A stretch of DNA of 64,000 nucleotides from Leptolyngbya sp. Heron Island J (GCF_000482245.1 NZ_AWNH01000117.1:62001-126000), one strand, 5' to 3'; shown: positions 1 to 8,843, numbered from the stretch's first letter. Notes: generated by a model not told the origin, from the letters alone. Translations and numbers: made by a program.

Positions 1-1
1 T

Positions 2-274
2 ATTCCTACTGCCCAACGTTGCTATGCAGAGCGGGCATTTTTACGGGAGCTAGAAGGCGGTTGTCAGGTACCTATTGGTGTGAATACGGTGATTGAGGGG
101 GATACGCTCACACTGACTGGTATTGTGGCTAGCCTGGATGGGCAAACAGTAGTGAAAGATGTGATCTCGGGTCCGGTGGAAACGGCGGATGAGATGGGAA
201 CTACGTTAGCAAAACGAGCTAAAGCAGCCGGTGCCCAGGCAATTTTGGATGCGATCACAGCTGAAAACCGTTAG
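2..274 (+). CDS. hemC: Hydroxymethylbilane synthase (porphobilinogen deaminase), C-terminal part
   Basis: This is the last 90 residues of the enzyme that polymerises four porphobilinogens into hydroxymethylbilane in tetrapyrrole synthesis. The gene runs in from the left edge, so its start is not visible. The motif GGCQVPIG is present near the beginning; in the family its cysteine carries the dipyrromethane cofactor. The rest ([10 protein letters not shown], then a helical tail with [14 protein letters not shown]) is the usual small C-terminal domain. A hairpin terminator follows about 30 bases after the stop, so hemC is probably the last gene of its transcript. The same pathway is represented 51 kb away by acsF. 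Confidence 0.95.
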   Translation: MPTAQRCYAERAFLRELEGGCQVPIGVNTVIEGDTLTLTGIVASLDGQTVVKDVISGPVETADEMGTTLAKRAKAAGAQAILDAITAENR

Positions 275-301
275 GTACCACAGTAGAAGCTATATGTATC
301 C

Positions 302-334
302 CAAAGGGTGGGCGATGCTCACCCTTTGTCTTTT
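302..334 (+). terminator. Intrinsic terminator after hemC
   Basis: AAAGGGTG and CACCCTTT form a GC-rich stem around a nine-base loop, followed by a T-rich tail (GTCTTTT). It separates hemC from glgA. Confidence 0.75.
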
Positions 335-482
335 ACCAACATCTTTCTGCGAGTACCAACAATTTTCCTCAGCTACTAAATTCCTTAGACTTCCGTAGGC
401 TTAAACACTATGCACGGAGTCAATCCACCTCTAGACTTGATCCCGTGGCACATGGGTTTTTCAAAGGGGCAACAGAAGCGCG

Positions 483-1913
483 ATGCGAATTTTATTTGTG
501 GCTGCAGAAGCCGCACCCTTGGCAAAAGTAGGCGGTATGGGAGATGTGGTCGGCACATTACCCAAAGTATTGCGAGCCATGGGGCACGATGTCCGCGTTT
601 TGATGCCCTACTACGGCATGCTAGGAGAAAAAATAGATATTCCCAATGAACCCGCTTGGTGGGGCTATGCCATGTTCAACACCTTTGCGGTGTATGAAGC
701 CAGGCTACCCAAGTCGGACGTTCCCCTCTATCTATTTGGACATCCTGCCTTTGATACCAACGATATTTACGGCACCGAAGATGAAGACTGGCGCTTTACC
801 TTTTTTGCCAACGGTGCCGCCGAATTTTGCTGGAACTACTGGAAGCCCGACATTATTCACTGCCACGACTGGCATACTGGCATGCTTCCAGTATGGATGC
901 ACCAGTCCCCGGAAATCTCAACGGTATTTACGATTCACAACCTGGCCTATCAAGGCCCCTGGCGCTGGAAACTCGATAAAATCACCTGGTGTCCCTGGTA
1001 CATGCAGGGTGATAGCACTATGGCTGCCGCCCTCCTCTACGCAGACCGGGTCAATGCCGTATCCCCCACCTATGCCAAGCAAATCCAAACCAAAGAATAT
1101 GGTGAAAAACTAGAGGGGCTGCTCTCTTACATCAGCGAAAAGCTCAGCGGCATTGTCAATGGCATTGACCTTGACGAGTTTAATCCTGAAACTGATGTGC
1201 AAATCGCACAAACGTATACCGCAGAGACTCTAGAAAAACGAGCCCTTAACAAAAAGGCCCTGCAGGAAGAAATGGGGTTAGAAGTTGACGACAGTCGGTT
1301 TTTAATTGGTTTAGTCAGCCGTCTGGTGGAGCAAAAGGGAATTGACCTGATTTTGCAAACCATGGATCGTTTTTTGGCCTATACCGATGCTCAGTTAGTG
1401 CTGTTGGGGTCTGGCAACCGCCATTATGAAACCCAGCTGTGGGAACTATCCAATCGCTTTCCTGGCCGAGTATCGGTCTATGTGATGTATAGCAGCCAGC
1501 TAGCCCAAAAAATCTATGCCGGTTCTGATGCATTTTTAATGCCATCCCGATTTGAACCCTGCGGGATTAGCCAAATGATTGCCATGCGCTATGGCTGTAT
1601 TCCCATTGTTCGGCGTACTGGTGGCCTGGTAGATACTGTTAGCCACCATGACCCCGTTAATGGTGCTGGTACTGGTTATTGTTTTGACCGTTATGAGCCC
1701 TTAGACCTGTTTACCTGTATGGTGCGTGCCTGGGAAGGTTTCCAGTACAAACCCTTCTGGAAAAAGCTTCAGCAGCGAGCCATGGCCGAAAACTTTAGCT
1801 GGGAAAATTCGGCACTGGAGTACATCAAGCTCTACAGCAAGATCAAGGGACTAGCCCCTGAAAGTCAAATCCCCACTGAGTACGGCGGCCAGCTGCAGCT
1901 CAAGGGCAACTAA
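483..1913 (+). CDS. glgA: Glycogen synthase, GT5 family
   Basis: The 476-residue protein transfers glucose from ADP-glucose to the non-reducing end of growing alpha-1,4-glucan, the carbon store of cyanobacteria. The N-terminus carries the ADP-glucose binding motif KVGGMGDV at residues 15-22. The C-terminal Rossmann domain carries [11 protein letters not shown] and [10 protein letters not shown], the catalytic/nucleotide-binding signature of GT5. Length is normal. The ATG start gives [13 protein letters not shown], the usual N-terminus. Cyanobacteria often have two GlgA isoforms. This one looks like the shorter, about 477-residue type, but assigning the isoform needs a tree. No other glycogen gene lies nearby. 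Confidence 0.95.
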   Translation: MRILFVAAEAAPLAKVGGMGDVVGTLPKVLRAMGHDVRVLMPYYGMLGEKIDIPNEPAWWGYAMFNTFAVYEARLPKSDVPLYLFGHPAFDTNDIYGTEDEDWRFTFFANGAAEFCWNYWKPDIIHCHDWHTGMLPVWMHQSPEISTVFTIHNLAYQGPWRWKLDKITWCPWYMQGDSTMAAALLYADRVNAVSPTYAKQIQTKEYGEKLEGLLSYISEKLSGIVNGIDLDEFNPETDVQIAQTYTAETLEKRALNKKALQEEMGLEVDDSRFLIGLVSRLVEQKGIDLILQTMDRFLAYTDAQLVLLGSGNRHYETQLWELSNRFPGRVSVYVMYSSQLAQKIYAGSDAFLMPSRFEPCGISQMIAMRYGCIPIVRRTGGLVDTVSHHDPVNGAGTGYCFDRYEPLDLFTCMVRAWEGFQYKPFWKKLQQRAMAENFSWENSALEYIKLYSKIKGLAPESQIPTEYGGQLQLKGN

Positions 1914-1954
1914 GCCGCCAATGGGGTATGACGTGCGACCAAATAGCGCAAACG

Positions 1955-2200
1955 TCAATCAAGCTGGAGCGGTGCTGTCGTTGGAGCCGCTTCCACAGCC
2001 CCCCTGGAGGCCGAATAGGGCAGGGTAAAGCCAACGATCGCAATGATTAAGCCTGCGATCGCACTTGTCCATATGGCCCGCCGATGTGAAGACTTCAAAG
2101 TAAGCGATAAACCCTGGTTGTAGTCATAAACCCTGACTGCCCATTCGTCAGTATTCACGGTGGGCTCTGATTGGGTAACGTTGTCGGTATTATGTTTCAT
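1955..2200 (-). CDS. Small one-TM protein with C-terminal LQLD (paralogue of the protein at 20.3 kb)
   Basis: An 81-residue protein of unknown function. It has a soluble N-terminal segment with EWAVRVYDYNQ and SSH, one membrane helix (IWTSAIAGLIIAIVGFTL), then a short tail ending in LQLD. The frame is open to a TTG at 2221, but the ATG at 2200 is the more credible start; no clear Shine-Dalgarno is seen for either. The same layout and matching residues occur in the small protein at 20271-20504, which makes spurious coding unlikely. It is convergent with glgA. The position of the tail relative to the membrane cannot be decided from sequence alone. Confidence 0.6.
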   Translation of the reverse strand: MKHNTDNVTQSEPTVNTDEWAVRVYDYNQGLSLTLKSSHRRAIWTSAIAGLIIAIVGFTLPYSASRGAVEAAPTTAPLQLD

Positions 2201-2307
2201 AGTTTTATTAAACGTGATCAACAGTGTTGCGAACTAGGTCAGCGATTGTCGTCGAACCTGGTTAACGCTCGGCCAGCTTGAGCTGTGAATAACTCTCATC
2301 TGTCCAG

Positions 2308-2847
2308 TTAAGACTTCAGTAATTCAGCATCCAGTTTGCTCTCTACTTCAGCTAACTTTTGAGCAAATCGCAGCCGATGACGACGAGATACCTGTTGCTC
2401 TGGGTCAATACCATCAAATGTGGGCGGAATCCAAGCGCGGATAACCAATAAAGCCCCCAACACGAGCAGAAAAGAGCAGGCAGCCATCACCTGCACCCAA
2501 GGGGTTTCCAAAATGCCCCGCACAATGATTTCTCGCAGCACTGAAACAATCGATACTTCCACCGCCACACCGATAGAAACACGATGCTCTTTCAAGTAGA
2601 TAATCAGTAGCCGAAACAGTTCTACCAGAATCAGCAGGAACAAAATATCGGCGGTCACCTGAGGAAAGTTCAAGGGTGGCAACAGCGATAAAAACATCTC
2701 TCGTAGCTTCATCACCATAAAGCTGAACAAACCAATACAGAGAGAAATTACGATTAAGTCCTGTACCCGTTCCAGAAAACGGACAATGTGGGTGCCATTG
2801 AACCAGGTGCCCCAGCGAGGGGATGTTGATGTCGATGAGGGTTCCAT
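2308..2847 (-). CDS. PsiE-like (phosphate-starvation-inducible E family) membrane protein
   Basis: A 179-residue integral membrane protein with four predicted helices: ISLCIGLFSFMVMKL, ADILFLLILVELFRLLIIYL, a weaker central one, and a last one at VMAACSFLLVLGALLVI. The helix 2 region with ELFRLLIIYLKEHRV followed by EVSIVSVLREIIV is the recognisable core of the PsiE family. PsiE is induced by phosphate starvation in E. coli, but its molecular role is not established. The start is an ATG without a visible ribosome-binding site. The upstream 317 bases are AT-rich. No Pho box was recognised by eye. Confidence 0.8.
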   Translation of the reverse strand: MEPSSTSTSPRWGTWFNGTHIVRFLERVQDLIVISLCIGLFSFMVMKLREMFLSLLPPLNFPQVTADILFLLILVELFRLLIIYLKEHRVSIGVAVEVSIVSVLREIIVRGILETPWVQVMAACSFLLVLGALLVIRAWIPPTFDGIDPEQQVSRRHRLRFAQKLAEVESKLDAELLKS

Positions 2848-3164
2848 AATATTGAGAAGGTAAATGTAAGGCGATCGCAGCAGTCTTCATCCCAGGCATA
2901 GCGACGAATTGCCGGGATTTTTTGGGCAAGTGCTGCAAACTTGTCGCGTTAAATAGTCAGATCCTTAAAAGGATTGGTATGAATCAGGCAGCACAACCAC
3001 AGAATCTATGGCAATTGAATGGTTAATGTATTAGTTCTTATGATCAGTCGCCGTCTATAATTTGTAAAATGTCAATCTTAAAATTAATTGATAATACATT
3101 TTTATATTAAAAATATCTATACATTTGCTTGACAAATGCTTTACGCAAACGAGCCGGATCACCC
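2848..3164. other. AT-rich intergenic region
   Basis: No credible open frame was seen. The region lies between two minus-strand genes and should hold the promoter of the PsiE-like gene. Long A/T runs occur around 3060-3120. TTGACA is present on the minus strand near 3073, but no -10 element lies at a convincing distance. Confidence 0.5.
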
Positions 3165-4400
3165 CTACGACTGCGGCATGGCAAGACTGCTATTTTCACA
3201 GTTGGTAATTTGTTCTAAAACCCGCTTTAAATCAGCCTGGTCACTCTGCTGAATCTGTTGAGTCATTGAGATATTGATCAGCTCCATGCCTAAACGCACC
3301 CAGTAGGCCCCGGTAACAGATTCAAAATCGACGGGAGACATTTGGCTGGAATAGGGCTGATTTAGATCTAGAGAAAGTTTCTCACTAAGCGCACGTACTA
3401 CATACTGACGATGGGGTGCGGCCTGACTCAGGATGTCATCCATAGGCTGTGCAAAAATCTCGGAGATCTGGTCTTCGCTGGCTTGCTTTTGCAACCACAC
3501 TTCTAAGGTGGATACAGGCCAATCAGTAGTCTCTTTATCCACCTTGGCAAAAGCGTGGGCTTCAGCATAGGAGACTGTTCCATCAGTATTATAATCAGCC
3601 GACATTACCGGCTGACCGACACGGTCAATGCCGCTTAATCCGGCAAAAAAGCTGGAGCTGTAGTCACGATAGTCGGCCTCATTCACTGCAGGGGTACAGC
3701 CCACCGACGGACGCTCAGCAACGGTGGCAAAGAAGCCACAGCGACTTTGCAACGCCACTGGATTATCAGGATTACCTTGTTCGTAAATGAGATTGGCAAA
3801 AGAACCCGAAAAACACTGGGCCATCATCGCCACAAACGGCTGCTCTGGCGGCAGCTGGTCTAGCCAGCCACTCAGCTGTTGCACCGACACCAGTTTCTCC
3901 TCCCAGAGAATCATCGCATTGTTATCAGGATTCTCATTGTTGTAAAACCCATGTCCGGTGAAATAGAAGAATGCCGGACATGGAGATGACTTCTTCGCTA
4001 AGTCTTCAAACCACATCTGGGCATTGTCAACCGTGGCGGCACCATCAAGATTGTCGATCTCTGGCGATTTAAATTGTTCTTGACCCACCAGGTTGATATA
4101 GCGCACCGTGGGTTGACCATCATTACCATTGGCAAAATACTGACGAGTGCTAGCTAGATTAATGCCAAAAGAATTGAGCGTCCGCTGGAAATAACGCACG
4201 TTTTTTTCCAGGGCAATTTCGTTGTAATGGGGGGCTCCACCACCGGCTAGGACCAAGAACTTCATGGGTACAGTGGTTGTTTGCAAGGCTGCAGGCTGAT
4301 TTTCGGTAGAGGCTTGCCTACTCCAGCCCAGCCCAAGACCAATGGCTACTCCCATCAGGCTAGCGGTGCATAACTGGGTCAAAAAGGATGGTGTGCGCAT
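3165..4400 (-). CDS. Secreted or membrane-anchored caspase-fold (C13/C14-like) peptidase with an EF-hand-like loop
   Basis: A 411-residue protein. The frame is open to a GTG at 4475, but the ATG at 4400 opens a normal signal sequence (MRTPSFLTQL, then a hydrophobic stretch), so it is preferred. The catalytic dyad of the caspase/legumain fold is visible: FFYFTGHGFYN with His150, and FVAMMAQCFSGSF with Cys196. Near residues 269-280 the segment DYNTDGTVSYAE matches a calcium-binding EF-hand/dockerin loop (D-x-N-x-D-G-x-V-x3-E). The remaining C-terminus is helical and unassigned. Substrate and specificity are unknown. The predicted location is the periplasm or outside the cell. Confidence 0.75.
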   Translation of the reverse strand: MRTPSFLTQLCTASLMGVAIGLGLGWSRQASTENQPAALQTTTVPMKFLVLAGGGAPHYNEIALEKNVRYFQRTLNSFGINLASTRQYFANGNDGQPTVRYINLVGQEQFKSPEIDNLDGAATVDNAQMWFEDLAKKSSPCPAFFYFTGHGFYNNENPDNNAMILWEEKLVSVQQLSGWLDQLPPEQPFVAMMAQCFSGSFANLIYEQGNPDNPVALQSRCGFFATVAERPSVGCTPAVNEADYRDYSSSFFAGLSGIDRVGQPVMSADYNTDGTVSYAEAHAFAKVDKETTDWPVSTLEVWLQKQASEDQISEIFAQPMDDILSQAAPHRQYVVRALSEKLSLDLNQPYSSQMSPVDFESVTGAYWVRLGMELINISMTQQIQQSDQADLKRVLEQITNCENSSLAMPQS

Positions 4401-4578
4401 GGAGGGGGTATCCGGGTATCTTGCCTTAATTTTAATCGCGGATTTTATAAAGCACTGGCAACGAAAAGCAGCCACCTAGCAGAGCATTTATGGGGGGAGG
4501 GCATCTGCCAGGGGTGCCCCTATAAGGTTACGTGATTACAATGGGGGGGATTTTGGCCCTTTGCTGGTGTTTCTGTCC

Positions 4579-5655
4579 ATGCATCAACTTGTCACTGCCG
4601 CCCTCGACGCCCAGGACTATCGCCGGGCAACTCAGTTGATCAAACAGTGGCGCAAAACAGCCCCTAAGGATCCCTTAGTGCTGCTGTCTATTGGGCGATT
4701 GCAAGAAGGGACGCTGCAGTGGGATGCGGCAGAAAAAACCTATTTAACATTTCTTAAACGGGTGAATAATCCTAAGCTCATGGGTCAAGCTCGCGCTGGG
4801 TTGAAACGAGTACAGCAGGCGCGTGAGGCTAGCCGTCAGGAAGCTTTGGACGAGGCCAAGGCGGTTTTAGGCAGTGAGGAACCTGGTGTGTTGGTGATTA
4901 TGCCGCCGGAAGATGCTCAGCAGGCGGCCGTAGGACTGGCTGAGGTGCTACGGATTGATGCTTACATGGCCAGACTACAGCTGCCCAAGCGGGGTCTACG
5001 GCTACAGCGCACGGGGTCTATTGGAGAAATGGAGTACTACGGTCAGGCATTGCAGACAGTCGGGATCCCTGCGATCTGGTCCACCATTGATGATCTTAAA
5101 ACTGTGCAAGTTTTCCAAGGGAAGCATTTTCGTGCAGTTGCGCCTCAGCCTGTGGTGGTATGTCAGAGCCCGACGGGTCAAATGGGCTCAATCCAGTTTG
5201 AATGGTCCGAAGTGAGCCAAATTGTACGGGCTCAACTGCCGATGTTTGAGCAGGTCAGTGAGCAGGGGCCCTGGGGAAAAACTAAGCGTAAGGAGCTGGT
5301 ACAGGACTATGTGCAGGTGGTCGACCTACATGTGCATGGACGCAAAATGATTTTACGGATTTGCGATCGCACCTACGAATTTCGCAACAGTGTCCCTTTG
5401 GTTCCCGATCAAACCAACCTCACCTCCACCCGCATTCGTTGGAACAGCCTGATGCAGCAAATCAACCGTGGCACCGAATGCCCGGTGCTAGAAGACTTTA
5501 GCAGCTTCGGCCAGGGAGCCCTGGAAATGATTCCTCTGTTGCCCTACATGCCGTTTTATCTAGACCTGAACCGACGCAAACCCAGCGACTGGGACACCGC
5601 GTTTCAAATCTACACAACTCTGTTATTTCGCCAGGCCTTAAAACCGGGTTTTTAG
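4579..5655 (+). CDS. TPR-containing conserved cyanobacterial protein
   Basis: A 358-residue protein. The first 90 residues are helical and TPR-like (AALDAQDYRRATQLIKQW, then LLSIGRLQ and WDAAEKTYLTFL). The rest is an unassigned domain with many tryptophan, glutamine and arginine residues, ending in FQIYTTLLFRQALKPGF. The open frame starts at TTG 4561; ATG 4579 is preferred because it opens directly into the TPR helix. Its stop codon lies inside a long inverted repeat that probably ends transcription against the convergent DUF4336 gene. No enzymatic motif is seen, and a scaffold or assembly role is only a guess from the TPR fold. Confidence 0.75.
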   Translation: MHQLVTAALDAQDYRRATQLIKQWRKTAPKDPLVLLSIGRLQEGTLQWDAAEKTYLTFLKRVNNPKLMGQARAGLKRVQQAREASRQEALDEAKAVLGSEEPGVLVIMPPEDAQQAAVGLAEVLRIDAYMARLQLPKRGLRLQRTGSIGEMEYYGQALQTVGIPAIWSTIDDLKTVQVFQGKHFRAVAPQPVVVCQSPTGQMGSIQFEWSEVSQIVRAQLPMFEQVSEQGPWGKTKRKELVQDYVQVVDLHVHGRKMILRICDRTYEFRNSVPLVPDQTNLTSTRIRWNSLMQQINRGTECPVLEDFSSFGQGALEMIPLLPYMPFYLDLNRRKPSDWDTAFQIYTTLLFRQALKPGF

Positions 5656-5704
5656 CTCAATAATTTTAATGCGTGGGACATGCTCAAAAACCGGGTTTTA
5701 AGGC
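5635..5704. repeat. Long imperfect inverted repeat between convergent genes, likely bidirectional terminator
   Basis: The arms at 5635-5656 and 5682-5704 are reverse complements apart from one central base and one indel (core AAAACCGGGTTTT). Each arm is also nearly palindromic itself. The left arm overlaps the last codons and stop of the TPR gene. The element lies 12 bases from the end of the opposing DUF4336 gene. Confidence 0.7.
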
Positions 5705-5716
5705 AAAATCGGGGGG

Positions 5717-6910
5717 CTACGGCCCTGGCGGCGGCGTCAGACGCAGGCGTTCCAGCTGGCGGCTAATGCGATTAAGCAAGCCAAAGTCCGCCTCTGGTAA
5801 ATGTCCACCTCGCCCCGACATATTTTCCTGTGATAAAAACGAAAACGCCTTACGGAACGTCGTGCCATCTGTTTTGATGGGGGCATCCAAATGGCAAGGA
5901 ATGACCCACTCAAATGGCAGATCAGCAACCTGATCCGCCCAGGTCAACACAGCTTGAGACCCCCGATTAAAAATTAATGACTGCAAAACCGGAGCCACCA
6001 ACAGTCGACCCTGATCAGACAATCGCTCAAAAGATTGCTGCCAGTTTGGCTCCCAATCAAATGGATACAGACCAAAATAAGCCCGTTTAGAGCGATCTGA
6101 GGCAGCGCCAATAGCCTGCAACACCTTGCCCCACTGCGGATCTTTCAGCGCATCGGGGCGAAAGTAAAAAGCAAACAAAGCAATGCGTTGCCAGCCCTTA
6201 CGGCGATTTTCTACCGTATCAGCTGGAGCATCAGCGGCACTATCTTTTGCATGGAATAACAATGGATAGCTATTTAGCTGCACAATTGCTGGCGGATCGG
6301 CAGGAATCGAGACCACCGCGTCTGTCACCAGCAACGTTTTAGAAGCCCGATGCAGCAGAGCTACTTCTGAAAAGGGACCAATCCCCAAATTGACTGGACC
6401 CAGCACCCGATAATCAAACTCATCGCCAAAAGGAGCCTCAGCCGGATTTTCAGGCAGCCAGTGGGTACGTCCCCCAGGAAATCCTAGCCAGCTCAGGGGT
6501 AAATTCAACGGAAAGCTCCACTGGTGGCGGGCAACATATACCTGCGCTGCCTGAAACTGACGGGCAAACGGTCCCACAAACACCTTATGTTCTAGACCAG
6601 TTACCGTCGGCAAAATGATGTACTTCACATCACCATGCAGCTCCACTAACTCATTGACCAGACGCAGACACTCAGGCGTGGGAGCAACGGGAGCGTAGAC
6701 CAGCAAACCACCAGCAGCCAGACGAATCACCGTCATCCGAATGGGTACCACGACATAGAAAATACCCTGTATTTGGTCAAAGGTCCAAACTTGGTCAGAG
6801 ATGACCTCACGTCGCAGGGTGCGCCGCTGACCATAGGGATATAACGGCACCAGTGGCCACCATGGCCACGACCAATCGGCGGAACGCTCAATTGCCCGCA
6901 CTTCAGACAC
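5717..6910 (-). CDS. DUF4336 family protein (metallo-beta-lactamase-like fold)
   Basis: A 397-residue conserved phototroph protein. The N-terminal part WFDQIQG-type segment (VWTFDQIQGIFYVVVPIRMT), followed by YIILPTVTGLEHKVFVGPFA and LLVTDAVVSIP, matches the DUF4336 layout, a degenerate beta-lactamase fold without the full zinc motif. The frame is open to TTG 6937. The GTG at 6910 is chosen because GGAGGA sits six bases upstream of it. Function is unknown. The protein occurs in cyanobacteria and plastid-bearing eukaryotes. Convergent with the TPR gene and divergent from the repeat protein at 7.2 kb. Confidence 0.8.
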   Translation of the reverse strand: MSEVRAIERSADWSWPWWPLVPLYPYGQRRTLRREVISDQVWTFDQIQGIFYVVVPIRMTVIRLAAGGLLVYAPVAPTPECLRLVNELVELHGDVKYIILPTVTGLEHKVFVGPFARQFQAAQVYVARHQWSFPLNLPLSWLGFPGGRTHWLPENPAEAPFGDEFDYRVLGPVNLGIGPFSEVALLHRASKTLLVTDAVVSIPADPPAIVQLNSYPLLFHAKDSAADAPADTVENRRKGWQRIALFAFYFRPDALKDPQWGKVLQAIGAASDRSKRAYFGLYPFDWEPNWQQSFERLSDQGRLLVAPVLQSLIFNRGSQAVLTWADQVADLPFEWVIPCHLDAPIKTDGTTFRKAFSFLSQENMSGRGGHLPEADFGLLNRISRQLERLRLTPPPGP

Positions 6911-7029
6911 ACCCCATCCTCCAGATTTAACGCCCAAGCTTTAGTATTTTACGGCTCGGGCCGATAAAGGCGAGTAGTAAATCGTGGACCTATCAGCCAC
7001 AGCCACTATTGAACCGATATGGAAAGGTA

Positions 7030-7045
7030 TGTGACCTGAATCACA
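7030..7045. promoter_or_regulatory. Perfect CRP-type operator TGTGA-N6-TCACA
   Basis: TGTGACCTGAATCACA matches the consensus bound by CRP and by the cyanobacterial cAMP receptor SyCRP1. It lies 139 bases before the start of the repeat protein and 120 bases before the divergent DUF4336 start, so either gene could be the target. The match is seen directly; regulation is inferred. Confidence 0.6.
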
Positions 7046-7183
7046 ATTTTTCCTCAGGGAAATTCAGAAACAGCTTAAATAAAGTTCAGGTATTAGTCAG
7101 ATAGGGTTCAGCTAGCCCCGGCATTCTTGTAATCAATGAAGCCAATTAACACTTCACTGAGTCCCAAGGAGCTTTAACTCACC

Positions 7184-7750
7184 ATGAAACGCACACTTCT
7201 TTCCGCTTTAACTGTTCTCGTTGCCTCCACTGCTGTTGCTCCCATTGCCGCTGCTGTCGAACCCGCTAGCTTCAATCTACAAGCAACCCGCCTCGAAGCA
7301 TTGGATGCTCGCACTAAGAACAACGTTCACCAGCTACGGATTGAACATCTCAACAATCAGACCAAAGCTATCGAAGATATTCAAGCTACCCGACTAGACG
7401 CACTAGATGCTCGCACTAAAGCGGTTGACAATATTCAGGCAGCTCGCCTAGACGCTCTGGATGCTCGCACCAAAGCGGTTGACAATATTCAAGCTGAGCG
7501 CCTGAATGCTCTTGACGCTCGCACCAAAGCGGTTGACAACATTCAGGCAGCTCGCCTAGACGCTTTGGATGCTCGCACCAAGAACACTGTTCATAAACTA
7601 CGCATTGAGCATCTCAACAACCAAACCAAAGCTGTTGAAGATATCCAAGCCACACGCCTAGATGCTTTGGATGCTCGTACTAAAGCGATTGACAACATTC
7701 AGGCAGCTCGCCTTGATACATTGGATGCTCCTACCAAAGCGGTTTATTAA
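7184..7750 (+). CDS. Secreted protein made of tandem 18-residue repeats
   Basis: A 188-residue protein. Residues 1-24 are a signal peptide (MKRTLLSALTVLVAS, ending AAAVEP). The remainder is almost entirely repeats with the unit VDNIQAARLDALDARTKA; 18 residues equal 54 bases at DNA level. About seven units are seen. Two are followed by a 15-residue variant VH-x-LRIEHLNNQTKA, and this compound block occurs twice, so a larger segment was also duplicated. Eighteen residues is five helical turns, which suggests a long amphipathic helix or coiled coil. AAGGAG lies 12 bases upstream of the ATG. The gene has its own terminator and a CRP-type site upstream. No homologous domain is recognised. Confidence 0.8.
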   Translation: MKRTLLSALTVLVASTAVAPIAAAVEPASFNLQATRLEALDARTKNNVHQLRIEHLNNQTKAIEDIQATRLDALDARTKAVDNIQAARLDALDARTKAVDNIQAERLNALDARTKAVDNIQAARLDALDARTKNTVHKLRIEHLNNQTKAVEDIQATRLDALDARTKAIDNIQAARLDTLDAPTKAVY

Positions 7751-7856
7751 CAAATCGTCGAGCTTGACCAAACTTGGGTGCCCGGTACAGACTCCTGTAC
7801 AGTTTCATTCCCAGGGCACTCTTTTCTACTCAAACTTTCCCTACAACACACACCCT

Positions 7857-7888
7857 AAAGCCTCTGCTATGGCAGAGGCTTTTTTCTT
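7857..7888 (+). terminator. Intrinsic terminator of the repeat-protein gene
   Basis: AAAGCCTCTGC and its complement GCAGAGGCTTT form a strong stem with a four-base loop, followed by TTTTTTC. It lies 107 bases after the stop codon, so the transcript has a 3-prime tail. The rest of 7751-8137 shows no gene. Confidence 0.85.
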
Positions 7889-8137
7889 AACAAGAAAGTT
7901 TTTATGTCTATACATCTAGAATGTATGGACCAAATAAGTTTCAACAAAATTGATGCTCGAAACGGCAATTACATAAATCTCAATTTAGCTGGACTTCGAC
8001 TCCGCTCAGTTCTCTGATACTTACTTTGAGAACTGTAGATTTTATTGATGTTTCGGTCCTTCAAACTTTCATAGATTACAATTGCAGAGAATTTCAGAAA
8101 CCAACAGACCACTTACTAATAGGCTGAAACCGCATTC

Positions 8138-8776
8138 ATGGATATTCAGAAATTAAGAGGAAGTGAGACTGATGATATCTATATTCTGATGGCTCTTGTG
8201 CGTGCGCCTCTTCAATCGGTTGCTGAAATCTTACACAGGACGAAACAGGTCAGCCACTGGTATGTAGATGCTTATGAAAACTCGATAGACATACCTTCTC
8301 AGGGAATTGTTCTTCTCCAGTTTAAGGGACATGACTGGACAATTATTCGCTATCTGAGAAGGCAAACGTATTCAGGCTATGAGGAAGATGCCAAATTTCT
8401 CTCAGAGGAACTCGAAAGCCAAGCACTGTATTATTTTAATTGCGATACTTCAGGTGAACTAGTTTATAGGTTTTATGAGGATGGTCTGTGTCAAGAAGAA
8501 ATGATTTGCAGCTGTGATGAAGGTTTAACTTTTCGGTCAGGTTTGACGTCAACAGAAAAAGAGGATATGGGTAATCCCTATTTGTTTGTAGAAGATTTTT
8601 TAGTTGAACAAGAGATTTACATTCCTGCTATTTGGATTCCTGATCTATCACCAATGTCTGGGGAAAATTTTCAAGATATAAAACTAGAGTTTTTTGGTTT
8701 TCTCCCTAACTCTTTGAATGCTGTTAAATTTGAGCGCTCATATTTTGAGCGGGTTGATTATTTGTCAATTAACTGA
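8138..8776 (+). CDS. Hypothetical protein, AT-rich orphan
   Basis: A 212-residue soluble protein with no recognised domain, no signal peptide and no membrane helix. It is acidic and rich in Tyr, Phe, Glu and Asp. It contains DWTIIRYLRRQTYSGYEED, several Cys in the middle (NCDTSG, MICSCDEG), and a C-terminal FERSYFERVDYLSIN. It is visibly more AT-rich in third positions than its neighbours and stands alone between terminators, which fits recent acquisition. The general look, a small acidic cytoplasmic protein, is reminiscent of immunity-type proteins, but no partner toxin is nearby and this is only a guess. Confidence 0.65.
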   Translation: MDIQKLRGSETDDIYILMALVRAPLQSVAEILHRTKQVSHWYVDAYENSIDIPSQGIVLLQFKGHDWTIIRYLRRQTYSGYEEDAKFLSEELESQALYYFNCDTSGELVYRFYEDGLCQEEMICSCDEGLTFRSGLTSTEKEDMGNPYLFVEDFLVEQEIYIPAIWIPDLSPMSGENFQDIKLEFFGFLPNSLNAVKFERSYFERVDYLSIN

Positions 8777-8843
8777 GTATCTTCTTTTTACTCTCTAACT
8801 AATCAGACATCTTCAAGTTAAACGTAACTGTCCCACCAATATC

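Noticed and set aside
410-1113. Plus-strand frames overlapping glgA
   Set aside because: Out-of-frame shadows of the glycogen synthase gene.
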